A DNA stretch of 64,000 bases from Rapana venosa (lineage: Eukaryota; Mollusca; Gastropoda; Neogastropoda; Muricidae), in the NCBI GenBank assembly GCA_028751875.1, contig CM054145.1:42689670-42753669 (forward strand), written 5' to 3'. This document shows positions 31,120-61,651 of the stretch, piece by piece. The notes beneath the pieces were generated by a model. It was not told the origin of the DNA and ran no database searches. It saw only the letters and a list, made by a program, of their open reading frames with translations. Positions within the stretch are counted from its first letter, which is position 1; every line of letters begins with the position of its first letter. A program made the translations under genes and the position numbers.

Positions 31120-34100
31120 TTGAATGATAAATCTTGCGATGTTTCAGTCTTGGTCATTCAATTTTAGTTGCTGGTGTGTGTGTGTGTTTGTAAACTGTCT
31201 AGCTTTATCCTATGTGAATTTCGAGTTGCAAATATCTGTTCAGTGATGATTGAATTGCCTTGTGGAATACACACCCCTTTGGATATAAGTGCTACTTATG
31301 CAACACTGAGGAGTAAAGAAGAAAAAAATGACGGAGCAAAGAGATGTGAACAAAACAAAGGAACATGGAAAAGCCAAATTCAAACCCAAACTTTCACAAG
31401 ACTTGTCACTTTTGTTTTGCAGATTTTTGTTTAATCCTATATATTACATATCATAAAATATATTGTATGACTGAATATTTCTTTTGTACATGGACTTCTT
31501 ATATACCAACATAACAATGAAATCCTGATGGGAAAATATAGTTTCAATACATTGATTCACTTTGCTAACAATGAATATGAGATTCTATGAAGTTCAGCAT
31601 TCACAAAGACCGACCAACATGAAAAATGGTCAGATCAAACTGAGAGAACATTGGTAAGTACGCTAAAACACATACATTAAAAAAAGGAATAAACAACCCC
31701 AAAATAAATGTTGCACATTGTGCTATGACAGGTCATCCATGTGGCACAAAACAGTGTTAACCCTCATCAATACATCAATATATACTCCTATGTATTTTGA
31801 AGGTCCATGCATAGTTTCCGAATTAAGAGCAAAGACTATTCTATTTTTTCCAGACATATAATGTTAGTGTACATTGCACAATCACTATGAACACCCTGAA
31901 AATTCATCAAAACTAACAGATTTACCATTTGAATTGCCAAGATAAGACATTCCAGAACTTTTGGTTTGCTACATTTTTCTTTTTTTGTTCTTTTCAAATG
32001 ACTTTCAAAGCAATGGACCTGAGGTTTCACTTATAATTTTATATGGTCCTGGTGACACAAGTCTCGGTGTCCCCTTGTAAGTGACGTCTTGCATGTTTCA
32101 TGCCTGTCACACCTGGCAACTTCATTGTGGACATCAAATAAATTAGGTATGTCAAGGGGGTAGATATAGGATATCAACAGCTTATTTTAATGTGTTTGTT
32201 TGTGTGTATGGTTATGTGTGCTTGGTTATGCTGGATCACAAACTGCGCTGTCATAATGTGAATGAATGCATTTAAATGTGCATGTAAGCGCTCTCTTGTA
32301 GTTGTGTGCTATGCAAAGCACATTTAGGTATTTTCATTTAATATGACCATGTGTAAGCCTAACAAATAAGATATGTATAAATGTGCTTCTTCTTAATTTG
32401 ATGCGATGGCCACATCCTGAGGTGAAGACTTAAGCCATGCCCATATCAAAACCATAAATGTGCAGTTGGGATGATGGCTGGTTGATGGTACAGTCCCTAA
32501 ATCGGATGACTCCACAGGGACTTTAATATTATCAAATCAAACCAAAATCCGTAAAGAGAGCATCTAATCAAGCACATCTTATTTGTTGATTAAAAGAAAA
32601 TAATCAACTTTCTCAAAATGTTTTAATATCAACTTTGAAATTCCATTCATGTAACTCTACTAGCTAAAGTACCAGATGTATATTTTACTTCCATCACAAT
32701 GCATGGCAAGGGTTAAGCACTGCAATGCCCCACATAGACAGAGTGAAGGTTAACCATTCACGCTTCCCCAGTTCTGCCTGTTTAGACATGAAAAAGATCC
32801 ATCTTTGCCACCACAACCACAAAATCCTTATCTCCTACATGACTGGTACAGGGGACAAAACATGAATGGGACTGGAGGGAGTACAGGTATCAAACATTTT
32901 AAATTTTTTTTATCACACACACACACCAAAAATATGAAGTGTAACATACCCCACCATTCCTCAACAATCATTAAAAACAATATTTGAAATTTGCACACAT
33001 ACACACACCAAATTCATCTTTGAAATAAGCACACACTCCTCAAAGTACAGCATAATCATGCCCAAAGCCCAGAGATCTTATCTAATACTCTGTCACAACT
33101 GGGTCTGAACCCCCATTCCACAGACATTGACACAGCACCATATATTGTTTGTTTTTTGCAGAAACACCACCAACTGCTTGACAGTTTGCCACCAAACAAG
33201 CAGTAATGATAACAGCTAACAGACAAAACAAACAAACAAAATGAAGCCAACTTCACTTAATTTCGGTCTCTTTCTGTAAGCAACACAAATACTTGATACC
33301 TTACGAGATATTTCCTCCTTTCTGTTCCATCAAGTTTGCTATTGACATTGTCTCACCTTAGGGTTACTTTTTTCCCAGTGAAATCTACTGTGATGCTAAG
33401 GTTCAGTGAGCTTCAGCAATGCATGGTAGTGTGACACTTCTGCACTGTCTCTCTCATTTACAAAACTCTCCCCCCACCCAACTATCTACATTCTATACAA
33501 TTCTTGGAAATAGTCTTTTCTAAAACTGGTCCATGCTAAATGAATCATAGCAAATATTCTCTTAAGAGTTAAATGTAGATGTGCCACACCCATAACTTAA
33601 AAACACAGTCTTAATGGAACCCATAAGTCTTTTCTTTTATTTCTTTTCTTCTTTTGTTGTTGTTTGTTTGTTTTTTTAGCCTGTACACAGTTTAGAAGCT
33701 AAGATCTTTAATTAAGTTCTCAAATTCAGAGTTTCTGTACTATTCTTTCAAAATGTTCTGGAGAATCCTGTTTTTGTCCTGCATGTGTTGAAAAATAAGG
33801 ATCTTTTCTAAATACAGAGCATGCAACATGCCCATGGTACTCCATACAGCTATTCATTTATGCTGTCTGTTCTTAGGAGGTGCAGTATATAACAGAAAAA
33901 AACAATAACGAGGGGCGAGTTAGTGCTAAATGATAACACTAGTGTCAACCAACACATTTGAAACAATAATGTTTTTCATGACCATTAAGCTGAGGCATTC
34001 TTAACAACAGCAACCCACACACACACACACACACTTTTAAAAGCCTTCTGCTGCTCTGACTAGGAGACAATGCATATCCATTCTTATTGCCAAGGTTCTT

Positions 34101-35870
34101 TGCTGTCAATCACTGCAGATTAATGGTGGACTGGACAGTGGACTCACCTCTGTATGTAGTACTCTTTCTTCTATACTTTCCCCTGCATCCACAAGGAATA
34201 TCCTTTCTCTGTCTGCCACTCACACACACAGTGATGCACACACACACACACACACACACCGAAAACTGCACTCCATACTGAACACACATGGGAATCTATG
34301 CATATTTGTGATAGCAAACACATTCATAATGAATATTGATGGAGACTATAAACATAACAGATTTATACAGAAGTATGTTTAACTCGTACATGTATGCACT
34401 CTTACAAGTGTGTCTATGAACGCATGGGTAATACAATGAGAACCTCTGTGATTTTCTGCACAGTCACCCCAGTTCAGTGAAGACAGTATACCATACCCAC
34501 CATGCTATCCCGCAGCTAAGGCACAAAGTGTCTAACAATAACTCGGCTAGGGGAAAAAGGGAGGAGGAATCTCATAGCTCAAATTCTGTGGTTCCCTTTT
34601 CTCAACTACTGATGCATGATTCAAATTTGGAAAGATGGGGAAAATATTTTCATCCTCCCATGAAAGTTACCCAGTAAATCAATTCTACAAATATAACGAG
34701 ATTTAAGATAAGCAGTACCTCATAAAGTGAACTGAGAGGGTCACAGGTTTTATCTTCAGACCTTTCTTTTGTTTTGTTCACTTAATGTTTCTGCCCACAA
34801 TCATATCACCAGTCTGGTCCAGGGACCAATCCAATCTCTCTCTCTCTCTACCACTTCTTTATGACAACATAGATTAAAAAGAAATATGATTCCTTCTCAG
34901 AGTAAAAACAGCTTAAAAGCACTTAGCTAATAAACAGTAACAAACAACAGTCTACCAAACTATTTTACAAGAAATTCCGCCGATAGTTCTAAAATCTCAG
35001 AAGTACTGATTCAATCACCCATGTTACCCTTGAAAGAGAAAATTAGATTAAAAAAAAAAAGTCAAGGACAAATAACAATAACAACGATACCGCCAACAAC
35101 CGTTAACTGGGAACTCTAAAACAGGCATTTGCCTGCCTAAAAAGTATTTTTAAAAAAAGGATAAAGACGACGCAGGTATGGAAGGCATGAGGTGAGAAGC
35201 ATATCACCACAAAATCAACAGATGATGGAGGGCGCGGCGCAGAGTCTACGTTATTGCATTTATCAATTTAAATCAACAGTATACCAACAACAGTTTGTAG
35301 CATAGGAATTTCCGTCGGTCTCTGATAAACGTTCTGTATGGGAACCATACCCGCACAGCAAGGCACATGGCAACAGTGTTGGATGGAGTCTAAGAAGGAG
35401 GGTCATGGGCAGACAGCAGTGCAACGATCTGCCACTGCCATGTCTCCAGCAAGAACTTAGCAAGAACGCAGATACAGCATCAGCTTCATTCATTATGTGT
35501 GCACACACAAAACGCGACTAATCTGACCGTCAACATCAAACCTACACCATCTGCATCTTCGCTCTGACCGGTACGACATGATACATTTATCATCAACTCA
35601 CAATAACAGTTCATATATATATATATGAATTTATACTACAGTATTAAGTAACTTAACAGCGTAGCTAGAGAGCATCTTTCCACAACATGGGTATGTATCA
35701 ATAATAACAAATATCCTTCAATAATGTTCAGCTTAATTAATGTCACAGTTTCTGTTCCAAACATACAACATGCATATAAGTAAAGTTCGTGCATATTCTC
35801 TGACTTGTCATGGCATCAACTCTCTCTTGCTTTTGCACTCAGTAACAGCGGGGAGGGACAGGTTGACAAA
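31120..35870. other. Intergenic stretch, no supported gene
   Basis: AT-rich sequence with (CA)n at 34017-34035 and 34237-34259 and a modest GC rise at 35150-35600. The frames seen are short and without motif or splice support. Confidence 0.5.
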
Positions 35871-35879
35871 GATGTCAAA

Positions 35880-36345
35880 GAAACAATATGTTCACTGCCA
35901 CACAGACAATGACATTGATGATGTCACTGAAACAGTATACTCAATGTCACATTCTGACAATACAATGTCACAGAAACAGTATTGTTCACTGCCACAATCT
36001 GACAACACTGATGATGTCACAGAAACAGTAATGTTCACAATCTGACAATGACACTGACAACATAACAAACAGTATATTCACTGCCACACTGACAACATAA
36101 CAGAAACAGTACATTCACTGCCACACTGACAACATAACAGAAACAGTACATTCACTGCCACACTGACAACCTAACAGAAACAGTATATTCACTGCCACAC
36201 TGACAACATAACAGAAACAGTATATTCACTGCCACACTGACAACATAACAGAAACAGTATATTCACTGCCACACTGACAACATAACAGAAACAGAACATT
36301 CACTGCCACACTGACAACGTAACAGAGACAGTACATTCACTGCCA
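35880..36345. repeat. Minisatellite, 37-bp unit
   Basis: About seven copies of a 37-bp unit (ATTCACTGCCACACTGACAA then CATAACAGAAACAGTAC) between about 36075 and 36345, preceded by diverged versions from 35880 that carry GATGATGTCACTGAAACAGT. Copies differ by few bases, which indicates recent expansion. Confidence 0.9.
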
Positions 36346-37315
36346 CACAGAGACAACAACAATGACACCCCACCAGAGATCTGACATCACCCAAGATTCA
36401 AGCAAATTCAGAAAGTCAAACTTTCGTGACTTTACCATAATTTCTCCCGTTTTCTATGAACCTTCTGTTACCTTCTGTTTTTAGCAGCCACACACAGATC
36501 TCACATACGGATGGATTTCCCAGTAAGAACACTTGCCTGTCAAAAAGCGGATCTCACACCAAGTATTCTGAACAGCTTGTTACAAGATAGATGACCTTCA
36601 GTTCTAAATGATCAGTATTAAACTTTACACCCTACACTGGCGACAGATTTATCTTTCCTGCCTAACATAAAATGCTTGCAGACCTGCTAGTGCTGAAGGA
36701 CTCGGTCACACAGCTTTACTTTGTGACCTTTACCCCTGAAACTTTGTTTCTTCCCTCTATTAAGCTTTTGCTAAATTTTCTCAGAACTCTGAGCATCGTA
36801 GTTATAGTGTGACACAGAATTCCCAGAAAATAAAAAGAAAGGCTTTAATGAAGAGAAACCCCAAGGTTTTGGAAAATATGTTGCACACAGAAATGCTCAC
36901 ATCACTCTGATGCATAGAACATCATCAATATTTCTACTGTTCTTGAGGAACTCCGTCTAAAATTTCACAAGAAAACTGCTATTACAAGAACACCAGGTGG
37001 GCGACATAATCAGACAGCAATGAAAGATACAGCTCTACAAGGACAAAACCCTTGTGTATAAATGAATGGAGAAATTGTCCATCAGTACAGAAGTATTAAG
37101 TAAGCTTCTTACTAGGTCCTCCACCAAAATAGTACATGGTGTGACCCCTGACTGTGTCTTGATATGACAGACTGCCAAGAGATGACCTTCTTTTGTCTTA
37201 CTTGGATGCGCTGGGCCTGACTTGTCAGGTGCCTAACGGCAGCACAGCGCATTTTCCCTCGTATGACAGAAAACAATAGTTGCTGTCTGAGAGTTTGAAG
37301 AAGAGTATGTCTTAC

Positions 37316-37416
37316 TTGGACACACACTTTCCTCTTGTTCAATGTTCGTTTCCGTACCAGAAAGCTCTTTACCATCCAGCCATGTTGCACCACCATACGT
37401 GCAGCCATATTTTTTT
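37316..37416 (-). other. Possible lone exon with two cysteines
   Basis: On the minus strand an acceptor CCAATAACAG precedes a frame reading KYGCTYGGATWLDGKELSG and on to SVCP, then the donor-like AA|GTAAGA. The Cys-x-Tyr-Gly spacing recalls small Cys-rich extracellular modules such as VWC, but one exon is not enough to say. No neighbouring exon was found. Confidence 0.2.
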
Positions 37417-37604
37417 CTGTTATTGGTGGAGTTATACAAAAAAAGTCAAAATATGAAAGGCAAACACAACGAGTAAGCAAGAAATAAAGAAAAGAAAAGC
37501 TAAAAAGAAACAAGAAACCAAAGACAGACGAAAACAGTACTGGCAAAAACCAAATCTATGTACAACTGATATCTGGCAAATCCAAACAATAGTAGTGCTC
37601 TCCT

Positions 37605-37637
<33 letters not shown>

Positions 37638-37662
37638 ATACACACACACACACACACACACC
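37605..37662. repeat. (CT)n-(CA)n microsatellite
   Basis: CT repeats followed directly by CA repeats. A (CAGA)n tetranucleotide tract lies nearby at 37829-37875. Confidence 0.95.
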
Positions 37663-38410
37663 TCTGTTTGTTAACAACAGCAACGAAAAAATTCGCATGT
37701 CCATTTGAGATCAGCTCAGCCACTGGCCAAGCAAGGCACTAGCACAAGCAAAGTGAACAGAACACAATGCAGAACCACTGTCCATGCAATGAACTCACTA
37801 TGTACAAAGCATCACCCTCCTCCCCTTTACAGACAGACAGACAGACAGACAGAGAGACAGACAGACAGACAGACAAGTGATGAAATGGACGCTAGACATA
37901 TACCACGTCCTTTTTCAGACATCATAATCATGAGTTTCTTGCCACCTGGGGCATCAATGCCTATTTACATGTGTATGTGTGACCAATAGCTCTTTCAGCT
38001 CAGCATTCAACAGATATCGCTGTATCATTGATGATAAAAAGTTTTTAAAAATGAAAAAAAGTAAGTAAGTAGTCAGAAGAAGCAGTCAGTCAGTCAAGTC
38101 TTGTGCATGAATCCTCATGTAAGGAGCAGATCATTACAAAAAAAAGGAAAAAGAAAAAAGGGAATAAGTAGTCAGGTTACGAGCTACAGTCATATATACG
38201 ACTCTTGTGCACAAACCATTAAAAACACACAAAAGGCCTCCATGAACAGTGCATCATTGCTTGTTCAGCAGGTTCCCATTGCAGTTTCCTTGCCTCTTGT
38301 CTCTTGTGCGACTAGCATACCAGTCATCAATGACTACACAAAATTATGAAACAAACAAAGAACACACACCAACACACACACACACACACAGTGCCGACTC
38401 CACTCCCCCC

Positions 38411-38700
38411 AAAAGTCCTTCAGATGAGATTATAAACCGAGGTCCCGTGTGCAAATACACACAGAACATCTTAGGCACACGTTAAAACCTATTCCACTTT
38501 TTGAAAGAGTAGGCCATTGTATGCCGGTGGGAATGGATGAGAAAATTTTCCAAAACTGCATACACATGGGGACTGGATGTAAAAAAGCACATGAGTGCTT
38601 ATTCCATTATCCTTGCTTTTTGAAAGAGTAGACCATTGTGTGGGGACTGGATGTAAAAAAGCACATGAGTGCTTATTCCATTATCCTTGAAATAAAAGAA
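38411..38700 (+). repeat. SINE family B body with duplicated 3' module
   Basis: Contains CCTTCAGATGAGATTATAAA, CATCTTAGGCACACGTTAAA and then a block GGGACTGGATGTAAAAAAGC that ends in GCTTATTCCATTATCCTTG and is present twice (about 38568-38616 and 38643-38691). The same 3' block occurs at 57864-57925 and, inverted, at 54775-54830, so it is a variant tail of the family. Confidence 0.7.
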
Positions 38701-38879
38701 TAAATGAATAAATCACAAAACTGCTGACACCCATTTTCATTTAAATCTTAAAACATGTCAAAGTAACTAAGTATGATATTTTCCAGGTTATAAGGCGTAC
38801 TCCTGTATAATCCATACCCCTATATGATTAAAAAAAACCCCAAACTTTAAAAGATTTTATGAGCCACATTCAGACTAAA

Positions 38880-38945
38880 ATAATAATAATAATAATAAAT
38901 GGAATTTGTATAGCGCTATATCTTGCAAAGACAAATCAAAGCGCT
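38880..38945 (+). repeat. AAT-tailed GGAATTTGTATAGCGC repeat
   Basis: (AAT)n followed by AATGGAATTTGTATAGCGCT and GACAAATCAAAGCGCTC. Same family as 47146-47222. Confidence 0.75.
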
Positions 38946-39718
38946 CAAAATCAACGTTATGACAAATTGGAAACAAATATTCCACTGAACTATGGATCCC
39001 TTAGCAATCGTCGTTGCACCATACAGCTGGTTGTTCTATCAGACAAATACTTCCAGCACACACTTTTGTTGTTGTCATTGCAAAATTGAAATAAAAGCCT
39101 ACTTTGGTAAAAACTGATGGTGAATGATTCACTACTTTTGTTTGCCAAAATGTTTTGAAAGAAGATTTTTTTGGTTTGTTTTTTTCAAATTTTATTATTA
39201 TTATGTTTTTCAAAGGTCAACTTCTGCTACAAGCTTGTGGGCATTTCAAACTTAATCTCAAAAACCTACATGATGCCAGATTTTAAAGTGCTGAATACAG
39301 TTGTGCTTCAAAACACTTTTAATGGCAAAGATGAGGCTTACATTATGTCCATTTCCATGCCAACCTATAGCATCAATGGCAGAATGCACAGCTAAGAGCA
39401 CCGGCTGTGCCTGGAAATGGACCAATTTTGTTGCTAAAATATACTACTTTGGCAAAGTGAAACGGAACTCTATTTAAAAGTTACAGTGTTCTGCAAGTCA
39501 TAAGTGACTGGTAAAACTTAAAAAGTAGAAGCCTGTAACGCAGAAATAATAATACTTACAGTTTACACTAAACACTACCGCCTTCTGTTTTCTGTTCGAT
39601 ACTTCTGTGTGAATTGACAGACCGACAATGTAATGCAGATACCTACACATTCATGCAGGCCATTATATCAGGAAATAGGTAATTCTCCAATCAGTATGTA
39701 TATACACCATCCACCTTT

Positions 39719-39730
39719 GTGTGTGTGTGT

Positions 39731-39768
<38 letters not shown>

Positions 39769-39790
39769 GTGTGTGTGTGCGTGTGTGCAC
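39719..39790. repeat. (GT)n microsatellite
   Basis: GT repeats with few interruptions. An inverted copy of the GGAATTTATATAG repeat follows at 39867-39907. Confidence 0.95.
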
Positions 39791-39909
39791 ATTGGACTTG
39801 TTAGAACTATTAATGGTTACCGGTTGCATGACTGTGAGTTGAGTGCAAGTGCTTTGATTTGTCTGCAAGGTATAGCACTATATAAATTCCATTTATTATT
39901 GTTATTACA

Positions 39910-42380
39910 CTCCTCAAAGTGGCAGGGATTCTGAATTCCGAGGCTAAGTTAAAAAGGCAGGTGAAATAAAAGCTTGACCAGCAGAAGGCCAGGTGCAAGG
40001 TAAACAGTCCTGTTAATCATGAAGTTCTACATGATTTTATCAACTTGCTGATTGTGTGACCCACCCCTAAGCAGTCAAGTCAACCATAACAGTGTTGTTT
40101 TATAACTTAGGTGATCCAGCAACACAACTCTACTGCCCCTTGAAAACGGGTCACTCTACACTTCCAATCCAGACATGCTGAACACTGCTGTATGTCACCC
40201 AGCTCCAAGCCACATGCTTTTTACAAAGCAAGTGATTCTAGAAAAATAATGAAACTTCTGTCTGAAAAAGCAAGACACACGAGAGATAATCAATCCCCCC
40301 CTCTACCCCCTCCCCCAAAAAAAGGGACGTCTGTATTGCTATTTCCAGGTAAACAATCTTCATTCAATCACTGCCAAGGAAATCTTCAACTGCTCAATTC
40401 AATCAAATTCCAATGCAGAAACCATTGAATGAAAAGAAAAGATGGCATTTCATAATAGCTGTATGAACAAGAAATGACAAAACTGACCAGCCATGCAATG
40501 GTTCAAGCAGCCTTTGTGGAGCAAGGAAGAAAAAGCAAGTTATAAAAACACTCATCTCATGCCCACCCCCCACCCCCCAAAAAACTGTATGAAGCTGGAT
40601 GTTAAAAAAAAAGCAACCCCAAACAGATGCTACTGGCTTATTTCTTTCTTCATTTCATTTTCCCTGTATCATGAAGTGACTTTGTAAATCTACAAGCGAA
40701 CAGTGTATCAACGCTCACCACAGGCTAGTATGCAAAAGCATCAACAGGACGGAAATTGTGACTGCACGCATTTTGTTTGTGCCTGTCATGATGTACTGTA
40801 CACAAAATATCAATCAACAGTTTTTTACAGCAATATTCTTGTACTGTTTCTCTTATCTATCTCAAACACTACCCCACTTTCTACTCTTTTAACTTCTTTT
40901 CTGTCTTATCAAATCTCATCCCTTACCGTGACCTTTTCATTTCCAAAAATTCCTCTTTCATTTTATTTCATTATTTATAACTTCATTCCTCTTTCATTTA
41001 ATTGCATTATTTATAACTTCATCATCTTCAACTTAATTTCATAATTTATAATCTTCAACTTAATTTCATAACTTATAACTTGTTCTCAATCAAAATTCTT
41101 CAACATGATTTCATAATTCAAAACTTCTGCTCATTCAAAATTCTAAAACGGCACTCAGTTGGACAGTTCTGAAAACTGCAAGCAGACAATGTCACAAACT
41201 GCAACAAAGTTATTCTACACTTTTGTTTTAAAGTGTCATAAAAAGAAAATCAACATGTTTTCAACTGTCTTGACTGCTACACATCATCAATGCCATGATT
41301 ATCACTGATATGACAAATAGCAGACAAGCCAGTTGTGCATGCTTTGCCTTGTAAATGTATCCAAAAATGTTCAAGTACTTCAATTACAAACAGCTGATTT
41401 AAAAGGTCACATAAAAACAAAACTTTAGAATAATCAATATAAACAACAAAAAATTAATTAATTCAACTGAAAAATATTCCACAGGAAAATCTTATCACCA
41501 TTGTAAAACCCAGTTGTTTGTGACTCTTCTAAGCAACCTATATGGAAACATTTTGAAATGCAGCATAAACCACACTGAATATCAAAATGAACAAACTAGC
41601 TTTAACAAACAGAATAATTATGATTTTTGAAACCAGAAGTATAAACATAGATGTAAATCTTCCTACAAAGTTAATAAATGATCCAAATACAAAATGTTGT
41701 TAACATATTTTCATGGTATACAAACCACAACAAAAATAACCCTTGGAAAAAACAGAAAAACCAGAAGACAGAAAAGTAAAGCAATCTATGCTCGCCTAGG
41801 CCTATATCCATGCACAGAATGGAAGCACTGAAGATCAGGCCAATCGGCAGCTGGAATCAAGACATCAAAGAACATAAGCTGCGTCAACAATGCATAGCAG
41901 ACATCACTCTCAAAATGATGATAAGGCCAAACAATTCACTTTCTGGGCCGTATTGAATGCTCTCAAAGTCACATTGCTTTGACCTGTAGGCTATTGAAGA
42001 TATCCTTATCAACATGTCCGTCCCATCTTTACTGGTCTTTCTGATGTTGTGGTATGGAATGTGTTCTTTATACCCACTCCGATATTAGAAAACAATTTGT
42101 TTTTCAATCACTTGGAAAATCAAGTGATCTCTTCCCTTTCCACAGCATTCTGGTTTTTTCTTTTCTTTTAGGCTGATGATTGTTCTTTCTAACAAAGGTT
42201 TTCTAAGTAAAGTGTATTTACACCCATCTATGACAATTACTTCTATTTTTCTTTAAAAAAAATTTAAATAAGAGAGATCATCATGCACTTAAGTAAAACA
42301 ATCAACTTGGGCAGATCCTAGAATTTGAAATAACTTGCCTCCCCCTCTCAGATTAGAAATTATCCCCCCTCCCCCCTAAC

Positions 42381-42382
<2 letters not shown>
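39910..42382. other. Intergenic, no supported gene
   Basis: AT-rich. A diverged tandem array of phrases such as CTTCAACTTAATTTCATAAT lies at about 40970-41130. Nothing else is recognised. Confidence 0.5.

Positions 42383-42416
<34 letters not shown>
42383..42416. repeat. Poly-C tract (34 bases)
   Basis: One of the longest homopolymers in the window, extended by CCCC-rich flanks on both sides. Its length is unlikely to be exact. Confidence 0.9.
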
Positions 42417-42421
42417 ACCCC

Positions 42422-43748
42422 CCTAATGAAAAACCCCACCTTAATCCAACAAAAAACAAAACAAAAACCAACTCCCAAAACTTGGTTTCTTCTTTTTTTT
42501 TTCTCTATAAACAAACCCATGTTATTTTCAAGTACCAAATCAAACACTGGCATAAAAGTAGAAACAGTATGTGATGTTCAACTCCGTCTACTCTAGCTGA
42601 CAAAAACCTGTGTCAAAGTGTACAAGCAAAAAAGGTTACCAATGCATTTTGCCACAGAATAAACAATGGTAAAAAAACAATTCCCAAAGCGTTTTGCTGA
42701 ATGAAAAACAATTGCTTAAAAAATTGTTGACCCAAAATGTGAAAGTACTCCATCAAGAAGTACAGTGGTAGCAAGACATTCCGTTCCTCAAACTATCAAC
42801 TCATGATGAAAGAACTCGCCTATCTTTCTAGGCAAAAAAAAAATGGGAGAGGAGAAAGCCTATCATTCCAGTATAATCATGTTGAAAATGATTCTGCAAA
42901 GACTTTCCTGCAAAGTGTGAACCTGGCAAGACAGGAAGCACTGCTAAGATTCAACTCTCTTCCCCAGCAGAACATCATCATCACACCAGTATGTTGTCTG
43001 AAGTTTTAACATTTTCGTAAAAATGAAGGTAACGTCATGTTCTTATGGTATAGCAGGGACAGGTCAACTCTCTTCCATCCACTTAATTAATTAAGGCCCT
43101 TGATTGGCAGGATGACAGCAGTTATCCACAGATGATGCAAGTGTTGAATAAAACTGATGGAACAAAATTGGAACAAAAACTGATATAACGGGGTTTGATG
43201 GAACAAAATCAAACAAAAACTGATAAAACTGAGTATCGACTGGATGCGGAAAGAAAAACAGGCATAAAGAATAGAAAAATAGGGGAACAACCATTAACAA
43301 TGCCCAAACAAACAAGCAAAGAATAAACAAAGAAGGAAAACAAAAAAAGCAAAACAAACCCAAAACAAATCTCCAGAAAACAGAACTGTGTACAGACAGG
43401 CTAAGAATCAGAAGAGAAGACACAGAAGAGATGTACAGTCAGAAACAGAGTAAGAATGAAAGGACGGAAGATGAAACACACATCAATGGCTAAAAAAACA
43501 AACAAAACCAAAACCAAAACCACCAGAGTGTCTCAACAGCTGAAGAATGCATGCTGCACCAAAGTCCATTTTGTTCTCAAGTCACAAACCAAGTGTATGT
43601 CACGAAATCACATCTCCGACATCTGTAAAGCAGCTGAGAGGAACGCAACTCCTGTCTTTCCATTCCTTCCATCTTGATTATGTGCTCTGTGACCTTGCTC
43701 ATGACCTTCACCTTTAAGTCACTAGTCCTTGACCCTCACAGTCCTTCA
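42422..43748 (-). other. Probable TEAD 3'UTR and flank
   Basis: AT-rich and A-rich on the plus strand (T-rich on the coding strand), as expected for a 3'UTR beyond the TEAD stop at 43749-43751. No conserved frame is seen. The poly(A) site is not resolved. Confidence 0.4.
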
Positions 43749-60694
<16,946 letters not shown>

Positions 60695-60845
60695 CACAGG
60701 CAGGCCTGTGCTTTAACTTGACTTGGGAGATTGTAAAATTCCCCACCCATAATTCACCAGACAATGCTGGGGTTTGAACCCACTTCACAGACCTACAGGA
60801 TTCAAGTCAAATGGTCTTAACCACTCGGCTAGAGTGTCCATCATG
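60695..60845 (-). repeat. SINE family C copy
   Basis: Minus-strand head CTAGCCGAGTGGTTAAGACC (A box, 60813-60832) and B box GGGTTCAAAC region near 60771-60781, body as in 30355-30510. Confidence 0.75.
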
Positions 60846-61579
60846 GCATCAGATCTAGATTTATATGTTTAAATTTAACAGATCAGAGTGGAGAATCTTG
60901 AAGACCTCCTTTCATCGAGACATAAAAGAATAAAGATACACACACATCAAAATATCTAATTTCCAGTTTTCTCTTCTGTCTGTCTTCCTCCAGCTATCAA
61001 AAACACATGCACACACACATGCACACACACACATTCACAGTGACATAAAAACATGTACACAAACAAAGAAACATTGAAACAACAATAACATGCTACGATT
61101 TTATTTAAAACTCTTTATTCTTTTTTCAGACTACATTTCTAAAAGTAAAGCTCTGTAAAAACACCAAATAACTTCCCTTCACTTCAATGATACAGATTGC
61201 ATAATAAATCATTTACTGCTGGTACCTACAGCTGGATAAAAGTGGATTTGAAAAATTTTATAGGATCTTTTATGCATTTTAAAAAGAAAAAGCCATGATA
61301 AATAACAAAATAAGTCATTTCTCTATCACAATTACCTCAAGATACAAAAATCAAAATATGTGTTCTCACCTTATCTTCAGAAGGAAGACAAAAGTCCACA
61401 AGTTCTTGGAATGTACACAATACATACCCAATCCAGTAAGAAATATATATGTGTGTGTGTGTGTATTGTGTGTTGAGTATATATCACTGTTTGAGCATGG
61501 TGTGGGGTATGTGCGCATGCATGTGTGTGTGTATCACTGTATCATTATGTATGTGTGTGAGACATACGTGCGTTTATAC

Positions 61580-61651
<72 letters not shown>

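Noticed and set aside
35226..35570. First exon of an unseen gene at a local GC rise
   Set aside because: The 81-codon frame here is not protein-like in composition and no donor-acceptor partner was found.
36061..36345. CRISPR array
   Set aside because: The 37-bp units are contiguous with no unique spacers, and the genome is an animal's; it is a minisatellite.
37112..37546. 144-codon minus-strand ORF
   Set aside because: Overlaps a better-looking alternative frame at 37316-37416, has no motif, and its hydrophobic start is from T-rich intergenic sequence.
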